A stretch of DNA of 50,588 nucleotides from Anaerolineae bacterium (lineage in GTDB: Bacteria > Chloroflexota > Anaerolineae > Promineifilales > Promineifilaceae). The translations under genes were made by a program, and so were the position numbers. The DNA is taken from positions 1 to 50,588 of the forward strand of contig JAUIAP010000044.1 in assembly GCA_030425205.1 (NCBI GenBank). The letters run 5' to 3'. Of this stretch, positions 27,803 through 36,207 are shown piece by piece; the stretch's first letter is position 1; the number at the start of each line of letters is the position of its first letter. The notes under the pieces were generated by a model that made no database searches, was not told the DNA's origin, and saw only the letters and a list, made by a program, of their open reading frames with translations.

Positions 27803-27983
27803 TATGGTGTTGCTGAGAAAGAGATGTGCGCTGGATGATTTATGCGACTGTATGACCGCACCATGCGCCAATGACCCGTGTAATCAGACGACATTGCTTG
27901 AGGCAACAAAAAAGCTGTCTACGTTGCATGACGAAAGAGGCGCGGCAGAAAATGAAAAGAGCAGCTGTAATCAATGAGATAGC

Positions 27984-29123
27984 TTATCTTTTTGGTGGCC
28001 ACGCCGTCGAACGACGCTGGACTAAACGCGCCGGCAATAGGATGCGTTGCGCGGGGAACTGATCCCCATTTAAGCGACGGAGCAACAGGTTAGCCGCTTG
28101 TCGACCGATCTCTTCACCGGGCAAGGCAAACGTCGTCAACGGCGTATCAAAGAAGCCCGCAAAGGGCATATTGTCCACAGAAATGAGCGATAGATCACGC
28201 GGAATCGTCAAATTGAGTTTGCGAATCTCTTTCTGCACCCAACCAGCGATTTGATCGTTGAAACAGAAGATGCCCGTTATTTCTTGGCGCGCAACTTGTC
28301 CCCACAGCTCGGTTAAATCATCTGTCTGGACGTGCCTCATCAGGGCAGGGGCGAGTACGCCGGGCTCATTCGGGGAGATCACAAGCTGAGGCGCTAGTCC
28401 CGCATCGGTCATCGCAGCGACGTAACCAGCGGCGCGATCATGTGCTGTCGATGTGTGGCTGCCTGCAACATGCAAGATGTTGCGATGCCCAAGATCGATC
28501 AGATGTTGTGTCGCATCATGGCCGATCAGGTGGTTGTTGGCGCCAATATAATCGACGTCGCCTACGTTTTCTACGTCACGGGTTAAGAGCAGCGGAACGA
28601 TCTCTTGTTGTTGTAACCGCTGCACCGTTTCCCGCGAGTCGTTTTGGTTTGGTGCAACAATGGCGATGGCCGCCGCATGTTGCGTCAGCAAACTTTCCAT
28701 CACCTGCGAAAACGTTTCGTAGCGATTGTTGTGAATATTGAGATCGATGCGATAGCCTGCATTGCGTAAGCTGCGGCTGAGCGATGAGATCAGTTCTGGA
28801 TAGTAAACTGAATAGTTGTTGTCTGACACGACAATCCCAACGAGTGGGTGATGTGTGGGGGAACGCTGCGGCTCCAACACAAACGTGCCTGCACCCACGA
28901 CCGACCGCAACATCCCATCATGGATCAGGGTCTTGATCGCTTGCCGAATCGTGACACGGCTGATGCCCAACTGTTCCTTCAACGCCCGTTCTGGAGGAAG
29001 CGCGTCGCCGGGTTGGAGGGTTCCATCGGCGATTTGTGCATGGATAGCGTCACGTACCCGTGCGTGCAGTGGCGCTGCACCTGGTGCTTGTAATTCCTTC
29101 ACGATGCGTTTGATGTCGAGCAT
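27984..29123 (-). CDS. GntR-LacI hybrid transcriptional repressor of the uronide locus
   Basis: Residues ~15-85 are a GntR winged helix (ADGTLQPGDALPPERALKEQ, then ISRVTIRQAIKTL and GAGTFV). Residues ~93-370 are a LacI/periplasmic-binding-type sensor domain (VGIVVSDNNY, IGANNHLIGHDATQHLIDLG, FCFNDQIAGW, ISVDNM). This AraR-like architecture (379 residues) senses a sugar ligand and releases DNA. It is divergent from kduI across 166 bp holding three similar operators, one beside its own start, so it probably represses itself and the kdu operon. The effector is probably a uronide intermediate such as KDG or DKII (inference). Confidence 0.85.
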   Translation of the reverse strand: MLDIKRIVKELQAPGAAPLHARVRDAIHAQIADGTLQPGDALPPERALKEQLGISRVTIRQAIKTLIHDGMLRSVVGAGTFVLEPQRSPTHHPLVGIVVSDNNYSVYYPELISSLSRSLRNAGYRIDLNIHNNRYETFSQVMESLLTQHAAAIAIVAPNQNDSRETVQRLQQQEIVPLLLTRDVENVGDVDYIGANNHLIGHDATQHLIDLGHRNILHVAGSHTSTAHDRAAGYVAAMTDAGLAPQLVISPNEPGVLAPALMRHVQTDDLTELWGQVARQEITGIFCFNDQIAGWVQKEIRKLNLTIPRDLSLISVDNMPFAGFFDTPLTTFALPGEEIGRQAANLLLRRLNGDQFPAQRILLPARLVQRRSTAWPPKR

Positions 29124-29148
29124 AGTTCTATCCTTTAACTGCCGAAAT

Positions 29149-29253
29149 AATACCGGTATTTACCAATATTAGAGTGGAGATCGTCTAAAGTCAAATAATT
29201 GGTATTGACAAAAATATAAATGTCGTGCTAGACTAATTGGTATTAACCGGTAA
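29149..29253. promoter_or_regulatory. Three operators for the GntR-LacI regulator
   Basis: O1 29149-29167 reads on the minus strand ATTGGTAAATACCGGTATT. O2 29198-29209 is ATTGGTATTGAC. O3 29236-29253 is ATTGGTATTAACCGGTAA. All share ATTGGTAxT, and O1 and O3 share ACCGGTA too. O2 overlaps the -35 and O3 lies just past the -10 of the kduI promoter; O1 lies beside the regulator start. This is a classic repression layout. Confidence 0.75.
29205..29234 (+). promoter_or_regulatory. kduI operon promoter
   Basis: TTGACA at 29205-29210 and TAGACT at 29229-29234 are separated by 18 bp. Operators overlap or flank both elements. The transcription start would fall near 29241, about 50 nt before kduI. Confidence 0.7.
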
Positions 29254-29289
29254 AGATAAACCGACAGACATCATCCACAGGACACCAAG

Positions 29290-30144
29290 ATGGAATCACG
29301 TTATCCCGTTCATCCAGAACAAGTCAAACGCATGACAACTGCAGAGTTGCGGCAACAGTTTCAAGTCGAATCACTGTTTGTGGCGCAGCAGCTCACGCTT
29401 ACATATTCGCACATCGACCGCGTCATTATTGGTGGCGCGATGCCAACGACGACACCAATTGCATTGGCAGCGGACCCAAAAGCGTTAGCGGCCGACTATT
29501 TTCTTGAAAGGCGCGAAATTGGCATTATCAACATTGGGGGAGAGGGGATGGTTTCGGCCGATCCGAAGGGTGGTACGCCACAATCTATCCCCTACACACT
29601 CGCCAAACGGGACGCGCTCTACATCGGCAAAGGGGTGCGCGATGTGCAATTTAGTTCGCTCAACAGTGACGATCCCGCCCAATTCTTTCTCTTTAGCGCA
29701 CCCGCGCACACCAGCTACCCAACGACACACCTCAAAATCGATGCGGCCACGCCACTCAACTTAGGCGACGCACTCAACAGCAACAGGCGCACCATCTACA
29801 AATATATCCATCCCGACGGCGTGCAAAGCTGCCAAATCGTGATGGGCATGACGCTGCTAGAGCCGGGCAACATGTGGAACACGATGCCCGCGCACACGCA
29901 CGAACGGCGCAGCGAAGTGTACTGCTATTTCGATATCGACGAGGACAACGTCGTCTTCCACCTAATGGGTGAACCAAACGAAACACGCCATCTCGTCATC
30001 CGTGACCGCGAGGCGATCATCTCCCCGAGCTGGTCAATTCACAGCGGCATGGGAACGGGCAGCTACACCTTTATTTGGGCGATGGCGGGCGAGAATCAGG
30101 CATTTAGCGACATGGATGCCGTGTCGATGCACGCTCTCCTTTAG
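29290..30144 (+). CDS. kduI: 5-dehydro-4-deoxy-D-glucuronate isomerase
   Basis: This is 284 residues, the usual KduI length, with the double-cupin fold. The zinc site is present: H202, H204, E209 (PAHTHERRSEVY) and H251 (WSIHSGMG). It isomerises 5-keto-4-deoxyuronate (DKI), the spontaneous product of an unsaturated uronate, to 2,5-diketo-3-deoxygluconate (DKII) in the cytoplasm. It is the first gene of the operon behind the three-operator promoter, followed by the KduD that uses its product. The ATG at 29290 is preceded by ACAGGA. Confidence 0.93.
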   Translation: MESRYPVHPEQVKRMTTAELRQQFQVESLFVAQQLTLTYSHIDRVIIGGAMPTTTPIALAADPKALAADYFLERREIGIINIGGEGMVSADPKGGTPQSIPYTLAKRDALYIGKGVRDVQFSSLNSDDPAQFFLFSAPAHTSYPTTHLKIDAATPLNLGDALNSNRRTIYKYIHPDGVQSCQIVMGMTLLEPGNMWNTMPAHTHERRSEVYCYFDIDEDNVVFHLMGEPNETRHLVIRDREAIISPSWSIHSGMGTGSYTFIWAMAGENQAFSDMDAVSMHALL

Positions 30145-30210
30145 CAGAATGCAATGCGGTGGTTCGTCTCCGACGGTTTTTGAGCATTCAAAAATTAATC
30201 GGGGTATCGA

Positions 30211-30321
30211 AATCCTGTGGCTAAAGCCAAAGGCTGACACGCAAAACACGCTTAAGCGCGCTGTCTTCCAGTGCGTTTGAACGCACTTTGTATAACAGCC
30301 TGCGGTTTTAACCGTAGGATT
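30211..30321. repeat. Small inverted-repeat element, copy 1 (111 bp)
   Basis: The ends AATCCTGTGGCTAAAGCC (30211-30228) and, read on the minus strand, AATCCTACGGTTAAAACC (30304-30321) are near-identical inverted repeats. Inside is a GTGCGTT/AACGCAC hairpin (30271-30286). Similar copies lie at 40494-40608 and 45285-45418. It has no ORF and resembles a MITE or REP/BIME-type element. It sits inside the kdu operon, between kduI and kduD. Confidence 0.7.
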
Positions 30322-30369
30322 TGGATTGCCGCACCAAAAACAAACACTCCGATTCACACAGGATTCTCA

Positions 30370-31122
30370 ATGATTCTAAATCAATTCAAGCTAACGGGAC
30401 GCACCGCACTCGTCACTGGCACAAGTCGTGGTTTGGGGCAGACGATGGCACGCGCACTTGCCGAAGCAGGAGCCGACATTGTCGCGCTGGATCGGACGGG
30501 TAGTCCAGAAACGGCCGCCGCAATTGCCGCCACAGGGCGCAACTTTCAGCAGGTAAAGTGCGATTTGCAAACGGTCAGTGCGGCCGAACTCGACACATTG
30601 GTCGAGACGCTCGGTGATGTCGATATTCTCGTCAACAACGCGGGCATCATTCGCCGCGCTCCCGCCCTCCAATTTAGCGAAGCAGATTGGGATGACGTGA
30701 TGCAGGTTAATTTGCGGGCTGTTTTTTTCCTTTCACAAGCGGTGGCGCGACGCATGGCTGCGGGAACGGGCGGGAGCATCATCAACATCGCGTCGATGTT
30801 GTCGTTTCAGGGCGGCATCACCGTTCCAAGCTACACGGCGGCTAAAAGCGGTCTGGCAGGATTAACCCGCGCATTGGCAAACGAGTGGGCAAGCCAAAAT
30901 ATCAATGTCAATGCGATTGCCCCCGGCTACATGGCAACCGATAACACCGCCCCCTTGCGCGAAGACAAAGAGCGAGCTGCTGCCATTATCAACCGCATCC
31001 CAGCCGGTCGTTGGGGAACCCCCGATGATCTGATGGGCATCGTTGTCTTTTTGGCTTCCGATGCGGCGCGTTATCTACACGGTGCTGTTGTGCCGGTCGA
31101 TGGCGGCTGGCTCGCACGCTAA
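30370..31122 (+). CDS. kduD: 2-deoxy-D-gluconate 3-dehydrogenase (SDR)
   Basis: This 250-residue short-chain dehydrogenase has TGTSRGLGQ (16-24, cofactor loop), NNAG (89-92), S142, Y155 and K159 (YTAAK). It reduces DKII to 2-keto-3-deoxygluconate. I start at ATG 30370 because an extended in-frame ATG at 30271 would lie inside the repeat element and add residues foreign to the family; CACAGGA precedes 30370. The position directly after kduI supports KduD over a generic SDR. Confidence 0.9.
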   Translation: MILNQFKLTGRTALVTGTSRGLGQTMARALAEAGADIVALDRTGSPETAAAIAATGRNFQQVKCDLQTVSAAELDTLVETLGDVDILVNNAGIIRRAPALQFSEADWDDVMQVNLRAVFFLSQAVARRMAAGTGGSIINIASMLSFQGGITVPSYTAAKSGLAGLTRALANEWASQNINVNAIAPGYMATDNTAPLREDKERAAAIINRIPAGRWGTPDDLMGIVVFLASDAARYLHGAVVPVDGGWLAR

Positions 31123-31167
31123 GGCGGCAAATGGTCGGCAGTGTGACCGACAGACAAGAGATTCAAC

Positions 31168-32286
31168 ATGCAACTTTATCAAAAAGCTCTCGATCTTTGT
31201 ATCGAACGGATTCGGCACAATATCGGCCGATTCGACACCCAATTTCCCTACATCGGCAGCGGCGATCACTATGTCCTGCGCGAAAACGACCACTGGATGA
31301 CCTCATTTTGGACGGGACAGCTGTGGCTAGCATACGCTGCGACAAATGATGCAGTGTTCCGTGAGGCGGCCTCCTCCCATCTGGCGAGTTTTCGCCAGCG
31401 GCTTGAGAAAAGAGTCGACCTCAGTCACGATATTGGATTTTTGTACACCCTCTCAGCACGCGCCCAGTTTGATCTGACGGCAGACAGTGCAGCGCAACAG
31501 CTTGCATTGGAAGCGGCCGATCATCTGGCAGACCGATTTAACCCCACTGGAGATTACATACAGGCATGGGGGGAGATGGGAGATTCGGCCGAAGCGGGTC
31601 GCTTTATCATCGACTGCCTGCTCAATCTGCCGCTCCTCTATTGGGCTTCCGTGCAAACGGGTGATCCGCGCTACGCCGACATCGCCAATCGCCACGCCGA
31701 AACCACACGCCGTTATCTAGTGCGCCCTGACGGCAGTACGGCACACACCTTTTACATGGACACGACGACGGGCGAGCCAATTGGTCAAAAGACCCATCAA
31801 GGGTACAGCGACGATTCACTTTGGGCGCGCGGGCAGGCGTGGGCGATTCTCGGCTTTGCAACTGCCTATGCGTGGCATAGTGAACCAGCATTCTTGGTCG
31901 CTAGCCAGCATACGGCCGACCGTTTTTTGGCTGAGATTTCGGCCGATTACTTCCCACTCTGGGACTTCCGCCTCCCCGCCGACGCGATTCAGGCGCGTGA
32001 CACATCGGCCGCCGCCATCGCCGCCATGGGACTGTTAAGACTCGCGGAACTGCCCGAATGCCGCGACAAATCCGCGCACTACAGCGCTGCTGCCAATAAG
32101 CTAATCACCCGCCTAGTCGAACAAGCCTTTGACTGGTCGGAAGATGGCGTGGAAGGGCTGCTGCGGCACGCGACGTATCATGCAAGTCGCGCCGAATATA
32201 GAGAGCAGTACACGCTCTTTGGCGACTACTTTTTTCTCGAATGTTTGCTCTGGCAATGTGGACACCGCATCGACTTATGGGGTTAG
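31168..32286 (+). CDS. ugl: GH88 unsaturated glucuronyl/galacturonyl hydrolase
   Basis: This 372-residue protein has the (alpha/alpha)6-barrel sequence pattern of GH88. D88 (LSHDIGF) and D149 (FIIDCLLNLPLL) match the two essential Asp residues of the Bacillus GL1 enzyme, even in numbering. There is no signal peptide, so it acts on imported oligosaccharides. It hydrates the 4,5-unsaturated uronate left by a polysaccharide lyase and releases it for KduI. Whether the source is a glycosaminoglycan, pectin or ulvan cannot be told; no lyase lies in this window. Three octamers fall within it (31223, 31585, 31939). Confidence 0.9.
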   Translation: MQLYQKALDLCIERIRHNIGRFDTQFPYIGSGDHYVLRENDHWMTSFWTGQLWLAYAATNDAVFREAASSHLASFRQRLEKRVDLSHDIGFLYTLSARAQFDLTADSAAQQLALEAADHLADRFNPTGDYIQAWGEMGDSAEAGRFIIDCLLNLPLLYWASVQTGDPRYADIANRHAETTRRYLVRPDGSTAHTFYMDTTTGEPIGQKTHQGYSDDSLWARGQAWAILGFATAYAWHSEPAFLVASQHTADRFLAEISADYFPLWDFRLPADAIQARDTSAAAIAAMGLLRLAELPECRDKSAHYSAAANKLITRLVEQAFDWSEDGVEGLLRHATYHASRAEYREQYTLFGDYFFLECLLWQCGHRIDLWG

Positions 32287-32359
32287 CAAAACGCCGCTTC
32301 ATACGTCTTGGAAAACAAATTAAGACAAATTATCAAATCAAACTGATAAAGGAAAAACT

Positions 32360-33859
32360 ATGAATCAACAAGAACCAACACTCGTTTACTTTCCACCCAA
32401 CGATCTGCTTGCAGGAATTGAGCGCGATGGTCCGTTTCGCCAGCTCAGCGTAGATGGACGGGCAGGTATCAACGCGACCAGCATCCACAGTCGCCTGAAG
32501 ATTCCAAAACACACGATTAACGAGGATAAAGGCACCTTGACGCTCTGGATCATGCCAACGGAGGATCTATACTCAGCTTCTGTGCCGACCTATATCGATC
32601 CCTACGAGCCACTCTACTATATGTATACGATGCTCAGTGACATCCCTGATCTCAAGAATGTCTCGGATGCCTCCTTTGCCCTGCTCTGGAACTCGAAGCA
32701 ATGGCGACAACTCTCTTCTAAGTTCTACAAGGGCAACATCTTTGAAGACGCGCTCTATCCGCACGACATGTCCCTCGCCTCATCTGGTGAAAATGTCTCA
32801 CTCAACGCGAAAACTTGGTATCAGATTGCGACCACGTGGGATCGCCAAGAGGAAGTGTTCCGAATTTTCATCAACGGCATTCCAGTCGGCAGTTGCGCCA
32901 TGTTTGCGGATGAAGTCAAGCACGACCCTTGCGGCGAAACGCTTTACGCTGGCAACCCCGCGCTCGCCCTCTCCCAACTCTCTTTCTACGATCGTATTCT
33001 CAGCCCAGAAGAGTTGGCGAACGTCTTTGAACATGAAGCGACCAAGATTTATTACGATGTGCAGGAAGCCCTATGGGATCGGCACGTTGGGGACGGGCTG
33101 CGCAAGTACACGTGGAAGCCAATGGGCGATGAATGGCAGCTCAAAATGGATGTCTCGCTCACCGAGCCAGAGCAGTTTGATCTATTCCATGTGCAAGGTT
33201 GCCCAACGACCCCACGCATCACAGACGACGGCTTGCTCTATGAGACGTACATGACGCGCACCGAAGAGGCCAAAATCCCGAAAGACACGCCGCCACCCAC
33301 TGAGGTGATCGATCCAGACCAAGTCTATCTGTGGACAAAAGAGTTTTTTGAAGGCGATCTTGCTGTCGAGTATGAGTTTATGTCGTTGCAAGACAACGGA
33401 TTGAGCGTTCTCATCGTACAGGCATCGGGAATGCAGCATGAAGACTTCATGGCTGACTATCCGCTACGTGAATCTGGTTCGATGCGGATCGTGTGGGGCG
33501 AGAACGTCAGAAACTATGACTGGGAGTATTACCGTGAGATGGATGATGTGCGTCACGACATCGAATCGCACGTCCTCAACAAGCAGCCTTGGGGTCGCCA
33601 ACTTGCTTATCAATGTCAGCCCCAACATTGGGAGAAAAACGTCTGGCATCGCATTCAATTTGTCCAAGAGGGTCAGAGAATTCGCGGCACGATTAATGGT
33701 GTGCTGATCTTTGACGTCATCGACGACCCAACCAACTACAGTGGCCCGACCTTTAACTGCGGTCACATCGCCATCCGCTGTATGTGGAAGACACGCCTGC
33801 TCGTGCGTAATCTGAAAGTGTACAGCAAGCCACTTTTTGAAGATTCCGTTGCCCTATAA
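32360..33859 (+). CDS. LamG-like plus DUF1961 (YesU-like) protein
   Basis: This 499-residue protein has two concanavalin-A-like halves. The N-terminal half (~20-230) has the LamG pattern GTLTLWIMP, WYQIATTWD, FRIFINGIPVG and LSFYDRILSPEEL. The C-terminal half (~275-495) has a DUF1961/YesU-like order: WTKEFFEGDLAVEYEF, IVQASG, WHRIQFVQEG and RNLKVYSKP. YesU lies in the rhamnogalacturonan locus of Bacillus subtilis, so the family goes with uronate/rhamnose polysaccharides. No signal peptide is seen, so it may act inside the cell on imported oligosaccharides. AAAGG precedes ATG 32360. Activity unknown. Confidence 0.65.
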   Translation: MNQQEPTLVYFPPNDLLAGIERDGPFRQLSVDGRAGINATSIHSRLKIPKHTINEDKGTLTLWIMPTEDLYSASVPTYIDPYEPLYYMYTMLSDIPDLKNVSDASFALLWNSKQWRQLSSKFYKGNIFEDALYPHDMSLASSGENVSLNAKTWYQIATTWDRQEEVFRIFINGIPVGSCAMFADEVKHDPCGETLYAGNPALALSQLSFYDRILSPEELANVFEHEATKIYYDVQEALWDRHVGDGLRKYTWKPMGDEWQLKMDVSLTEPEQFDLFHVQGCPTTPRITDDGLLYETYMTRTEEAKIPKDTPPPTEVIDPDQVYLWTKEFFEGDLAVEYEFMSLQDNGLSVLIVQASGMQHEDFMADYPLRESGSMRIVWGENVRNYDWEYYREMDDVRHDIESHVLNKQPWGRQLAYQCQPQHWEKNVWHRIQFVQEGQRIRGTINGVLIFDVIDDPTNYSGPTFNCGHIAIRCMWKTRLLVRNLKVYSKPLFEDSVAL

Positions 33860-33876
33860 CACCCTGATTTGATGCT

Positions 33877-33903
33877 ATGAGGAACTCATCGTGAGTTCCT
33901 CAT
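33877..33903 (+). promoter_or_regulatory. Intercistronic hairpin before the binding-protein gene
   Basis: An 11-bp perfect stem (33877-33887 with 33893-33903) has a 5-nt loop and no T-run. Its place between two co-oriented genes suggests mRNA processing or stabilisation, which may raise expression of the binding protein. Confidence 0.5.
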
Positions 33904-33963
33904 GCAATCCCAGTTCGTCACGTGACGGTGCTGGAGCAAATCACTTATTGAAGGAGAACGAAA

Positions 33964-36099
33964 ATGAACATGAATCGAACGACTAACTTGAATGGAAAAA
34001 TCTCCGCCGTAACAATTTTATTGATTGGGCTACTGCTATTCTTGATGGCATGTGGTTCAACAGAACCTGCGCCAGTAGATGAAGCGGAAACGGTAGAAAC
34101 GACAGCGACCGAAGCCCCTGTCGATGAACCCGCAACGGCCGAACCCGTCGAAGAGGATGAAGCACCAGCCATTGGCGCCCATCTGATTGGTGAGGTTGAA
34201 GGCCCCCATGTCGTCACAGACCCCGCACTGTTCCCAACCACGTTCCAAGAGGCACCTATGTTGGCCGAACGAGTTGAGGCAGGCGAATTGGAACCAGTCA
34301 CCGAACGACTCGGCAGCGATCCGCTCGTGATGAGTCCCGTCCATGAAATTGGCACGTATGGTGGCACTTGGCGACGCGGCTTCACAGGGCCCGGTGATGG
34401 TCTCAACGGCATTCGTGTTGCGACTGGGCGTGATGGGCTACTGCACTTTGAATACAACAGCACAAACCTGACCCCCAACATCGCTAAAGATTGGACGTTG
34501 AGCGATGACGGAACAGAGACAACCGTCTTTCTGCGCGAAGGGATGCGCTGGAGTGATGGGGAACTACTTTCGGCCGATGACATCATGTTCTGGTATGAAC
34601 ACATCTACCTGAATGAAGAGTTGGTTCCGAATGGTCACGATGCGTTCAAAATCAATGGCAAGGATGGTGTTGCCGAAAAGATCGACGACTACACCGTCAA
34701 GTTCAGCTTTGAAGAGCCAAACTTCCTCTTCCCATCACGACTGGCCGCAGCAGGGTGGGGCGGAGAAGGTTGGCTGATGCGCGGTTTCTATGCTCCAGCC
34801 CACTACCTCCAACAGTATCATCCCGACTTTGTCGACCAAGAAGAGTTGGATGCACTGGTCTCTGATGGTGGTTATGACAATTGGGTTGGACTGTTTCGCG
34901 CAAAAAGCGACTGGCGTTTTAATCCTGAACAACCCGCCGTCACCCCTTGGATAAACGTACAGCCACCGAATGCCCAGACGTGGGTGCTAGAACGCAATCC
35001 TTACAGCATTTGGGTAGACACAGAGGGGAATCAACTCCCTTACATCGACCAGATTGTAATGACATTGGCGGAGGATACAGAGGTATTAAATCTGCGTGCC
35101 ATCGCGGGTGAGTACGATATGCAGGCGCGTCACATCAGCATGACAAATTTGCCCCTCTTTGTGGAGAATCAAGAGCAGGGCAACTATGAAGTGTCACTCG
35201 ACCCTGGGCCACATAGCGAGTTTGCAATCACCTTCAATCTAACCTTTGAAGAGGATGAGGAGATAGCCAAGCTACTCAATACGACAGATTTCCGCCGTGC
35301 GCTTTCGATAGGCGTCAATCGTGACCAAATCAATGAGGCGTTTTGGTTGGGAACGGGCAAAATCTGGAACATCCTGCCACCAGCCGACAACAAATACTAT
35401 CCTGGTGGCGATTTCGGCACGCTATGGACTGAGTACGATCCCGATCGCGCAAACGAAATGCTCGATGCGATTGGCCTCGACCAGAAGGATGCGGACGGCT
35501 ATCGACTCCGCACAGATGGTGAGGGACGACTGACGATTGAACTGACGGCAATGGCGAATCAACTTGTCCCGTATGTCGAGGCGAGTGAGATGATCCGCGA
35601 ACAGTGGAAAGATATTGGCATCGACTTGAAGGTTAACAGCGTTGAGCGCAGTCTTGCTCTCTCCCAATCGGCCGCCAACGAAATCCAACTCGGTGCATGG
35701 GTCGCTGACGGCAACGATGATCCATTCCTCTTCCCGTTCAACGTACTCCCCGTCATGTCTGCCCCCTCAATGAGTCAGGGCACGCTGATCGGTCTTTGGT
35801 ATCAAACCAATGGTGAGGAAGGGGTCGAACCAGAACCCGCCTTGAAGGAAGTCCTCGAAAAATTGCGGCGTGCCTCTGGTGTCGGCGAAGAAGAGCGCAT
35901 CCAAATGGGTAAAGAGATGTACGAAGCAATGGCGGAAAACGTTTGGCAGATCGGTGTCATCGCACAGGGTAGCAACTTCTTGGGAACCCGCGTCACCAAT
36001 CTGAATATGGGCAACGTGCCAGACAGAATCTGGAATAGCCCGTTGTTCATGAACCCCAACAACGCACGACCGGTTACCTTCTATTTCAAGAATCCTTAG
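33964..36099 (+). CDS. ABC importer binding lipoprotein (SBP family 5)
   Basis: This 711-residue protein has a lipoprotein signal (ILLIGLLLFLMAC, Cys ~36) and a Glu/Pro/Thr-rich linker (~40-75). The body is a family-5 solute-binding protein: NIAKDWTLSDDGTETTVFLR and GMRWSDGELLSADD are the hallmark region. The family is named for peptides, but large members in uronate loci import oligosaccharides, and that is the likely cargo here given kduI, kduD and GH88. GAAGGAG at 33951-33957 is a strong ribosome site. It is separated from the permease gene by a 23-bp hairpin, which may allow excess production of binding protein. Confidence 0.85.
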   Translation: MNMNRTTNLNGKISAVTILLIGLLLFLMACGSTEPAPVDEAETVETTATEAPVDEPATAEPVEEDEAPAIGAHLIGEVEGPHVVTDPALFPTTFQEAPMLAERVEAGELEPVTERLGSDPLVMSPVHEIGTYGGTWRRGFTGPGDGLNGIRVATGRDGLLHFEYNSTNLTPNIAKDWTLSDDGTETTVFLREGMRWSDGELLSADDIMFWYEHIYLNEELVPNGHDAFKINGKDGVAEKIDDYTVKFSFEEPNFLFPSRLAAAGWGGEGWLMRGFYAPAHYLQQYHPDFVDQEELDALVSDGGYDNWVGLFRAKSDWRFNPEQPAVTPWINVQPPNAQTWVLERNPYSIWVDTEGNQLPYIDQIVMTLAEDTEVLNLRAIAGEYDMQARHISMTNLPLFVENQEQGNYEVSLDPGPHSEFAITFNLTFEEDEEIAKLLNTTDFRRALSIGVNRDQINEAFWLGTGKIWNILPPADNKYYPGGDFGTLWTEYDPDRANEMLDAIGLDQKDADGYRLRTDGEGRLTIELTAMANQLVPYVEASEMIREQWKDIGIDLKVNSVERSLALSQSAANEIQLGAWVADGNDDPFLFPFNVLPVMSAPSMSQGTLIGLWYQTNGEEGVEPEPALKEVLEKLRRASGVGEEERIQMGKEMYEAMAENVWQIGVIAQGSNFLGTRVTNLNMGNVPDRIWNSPLFMNPNNARPVTFYFKNP

Positions 36100-36126
36100 G
36101 CGTAAATCCGTTCTGAAATAGACGTA

Positions 36127-36179
36127 TTGCGTATTGCGTATTGCGTAGGAAAATGCCCTACGCAATACGCAATACGCAA
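36127..36179 (+). repeat. Long hairpin of tandem GTATTGC units between binding protein and permease
   Basis: A 23-bp perfect stem (36127-36149 with 36157-36179) has a 7-nt loop. Each arm is three tandem units of about TTGCGTA. The exact tandem structure inside an inverted repeat suggests a slippage-born intergenic repeat. In the mRNA it could block 3' decay of the binding-protein message and dampen permease expression. Confidence 0.7.
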
Positions 36180-36207
36180 CAATCAATCGCAAGCGAGGAA
36201 AATCGTC

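Noticed and set aside
30271..30369. N-terminal extension of kduD to an upstream ATG
   Set aside because: It would translate the repeat element; the SDR fold begins right after ATG 30370.
36127..36207. Tandem TTGCGTA units considered as a CRISPR or iteron array
   Set aside because: Units are ~7-8 bp with no spacers and form one perfect hairpin; no cas or replication gene is nearby.
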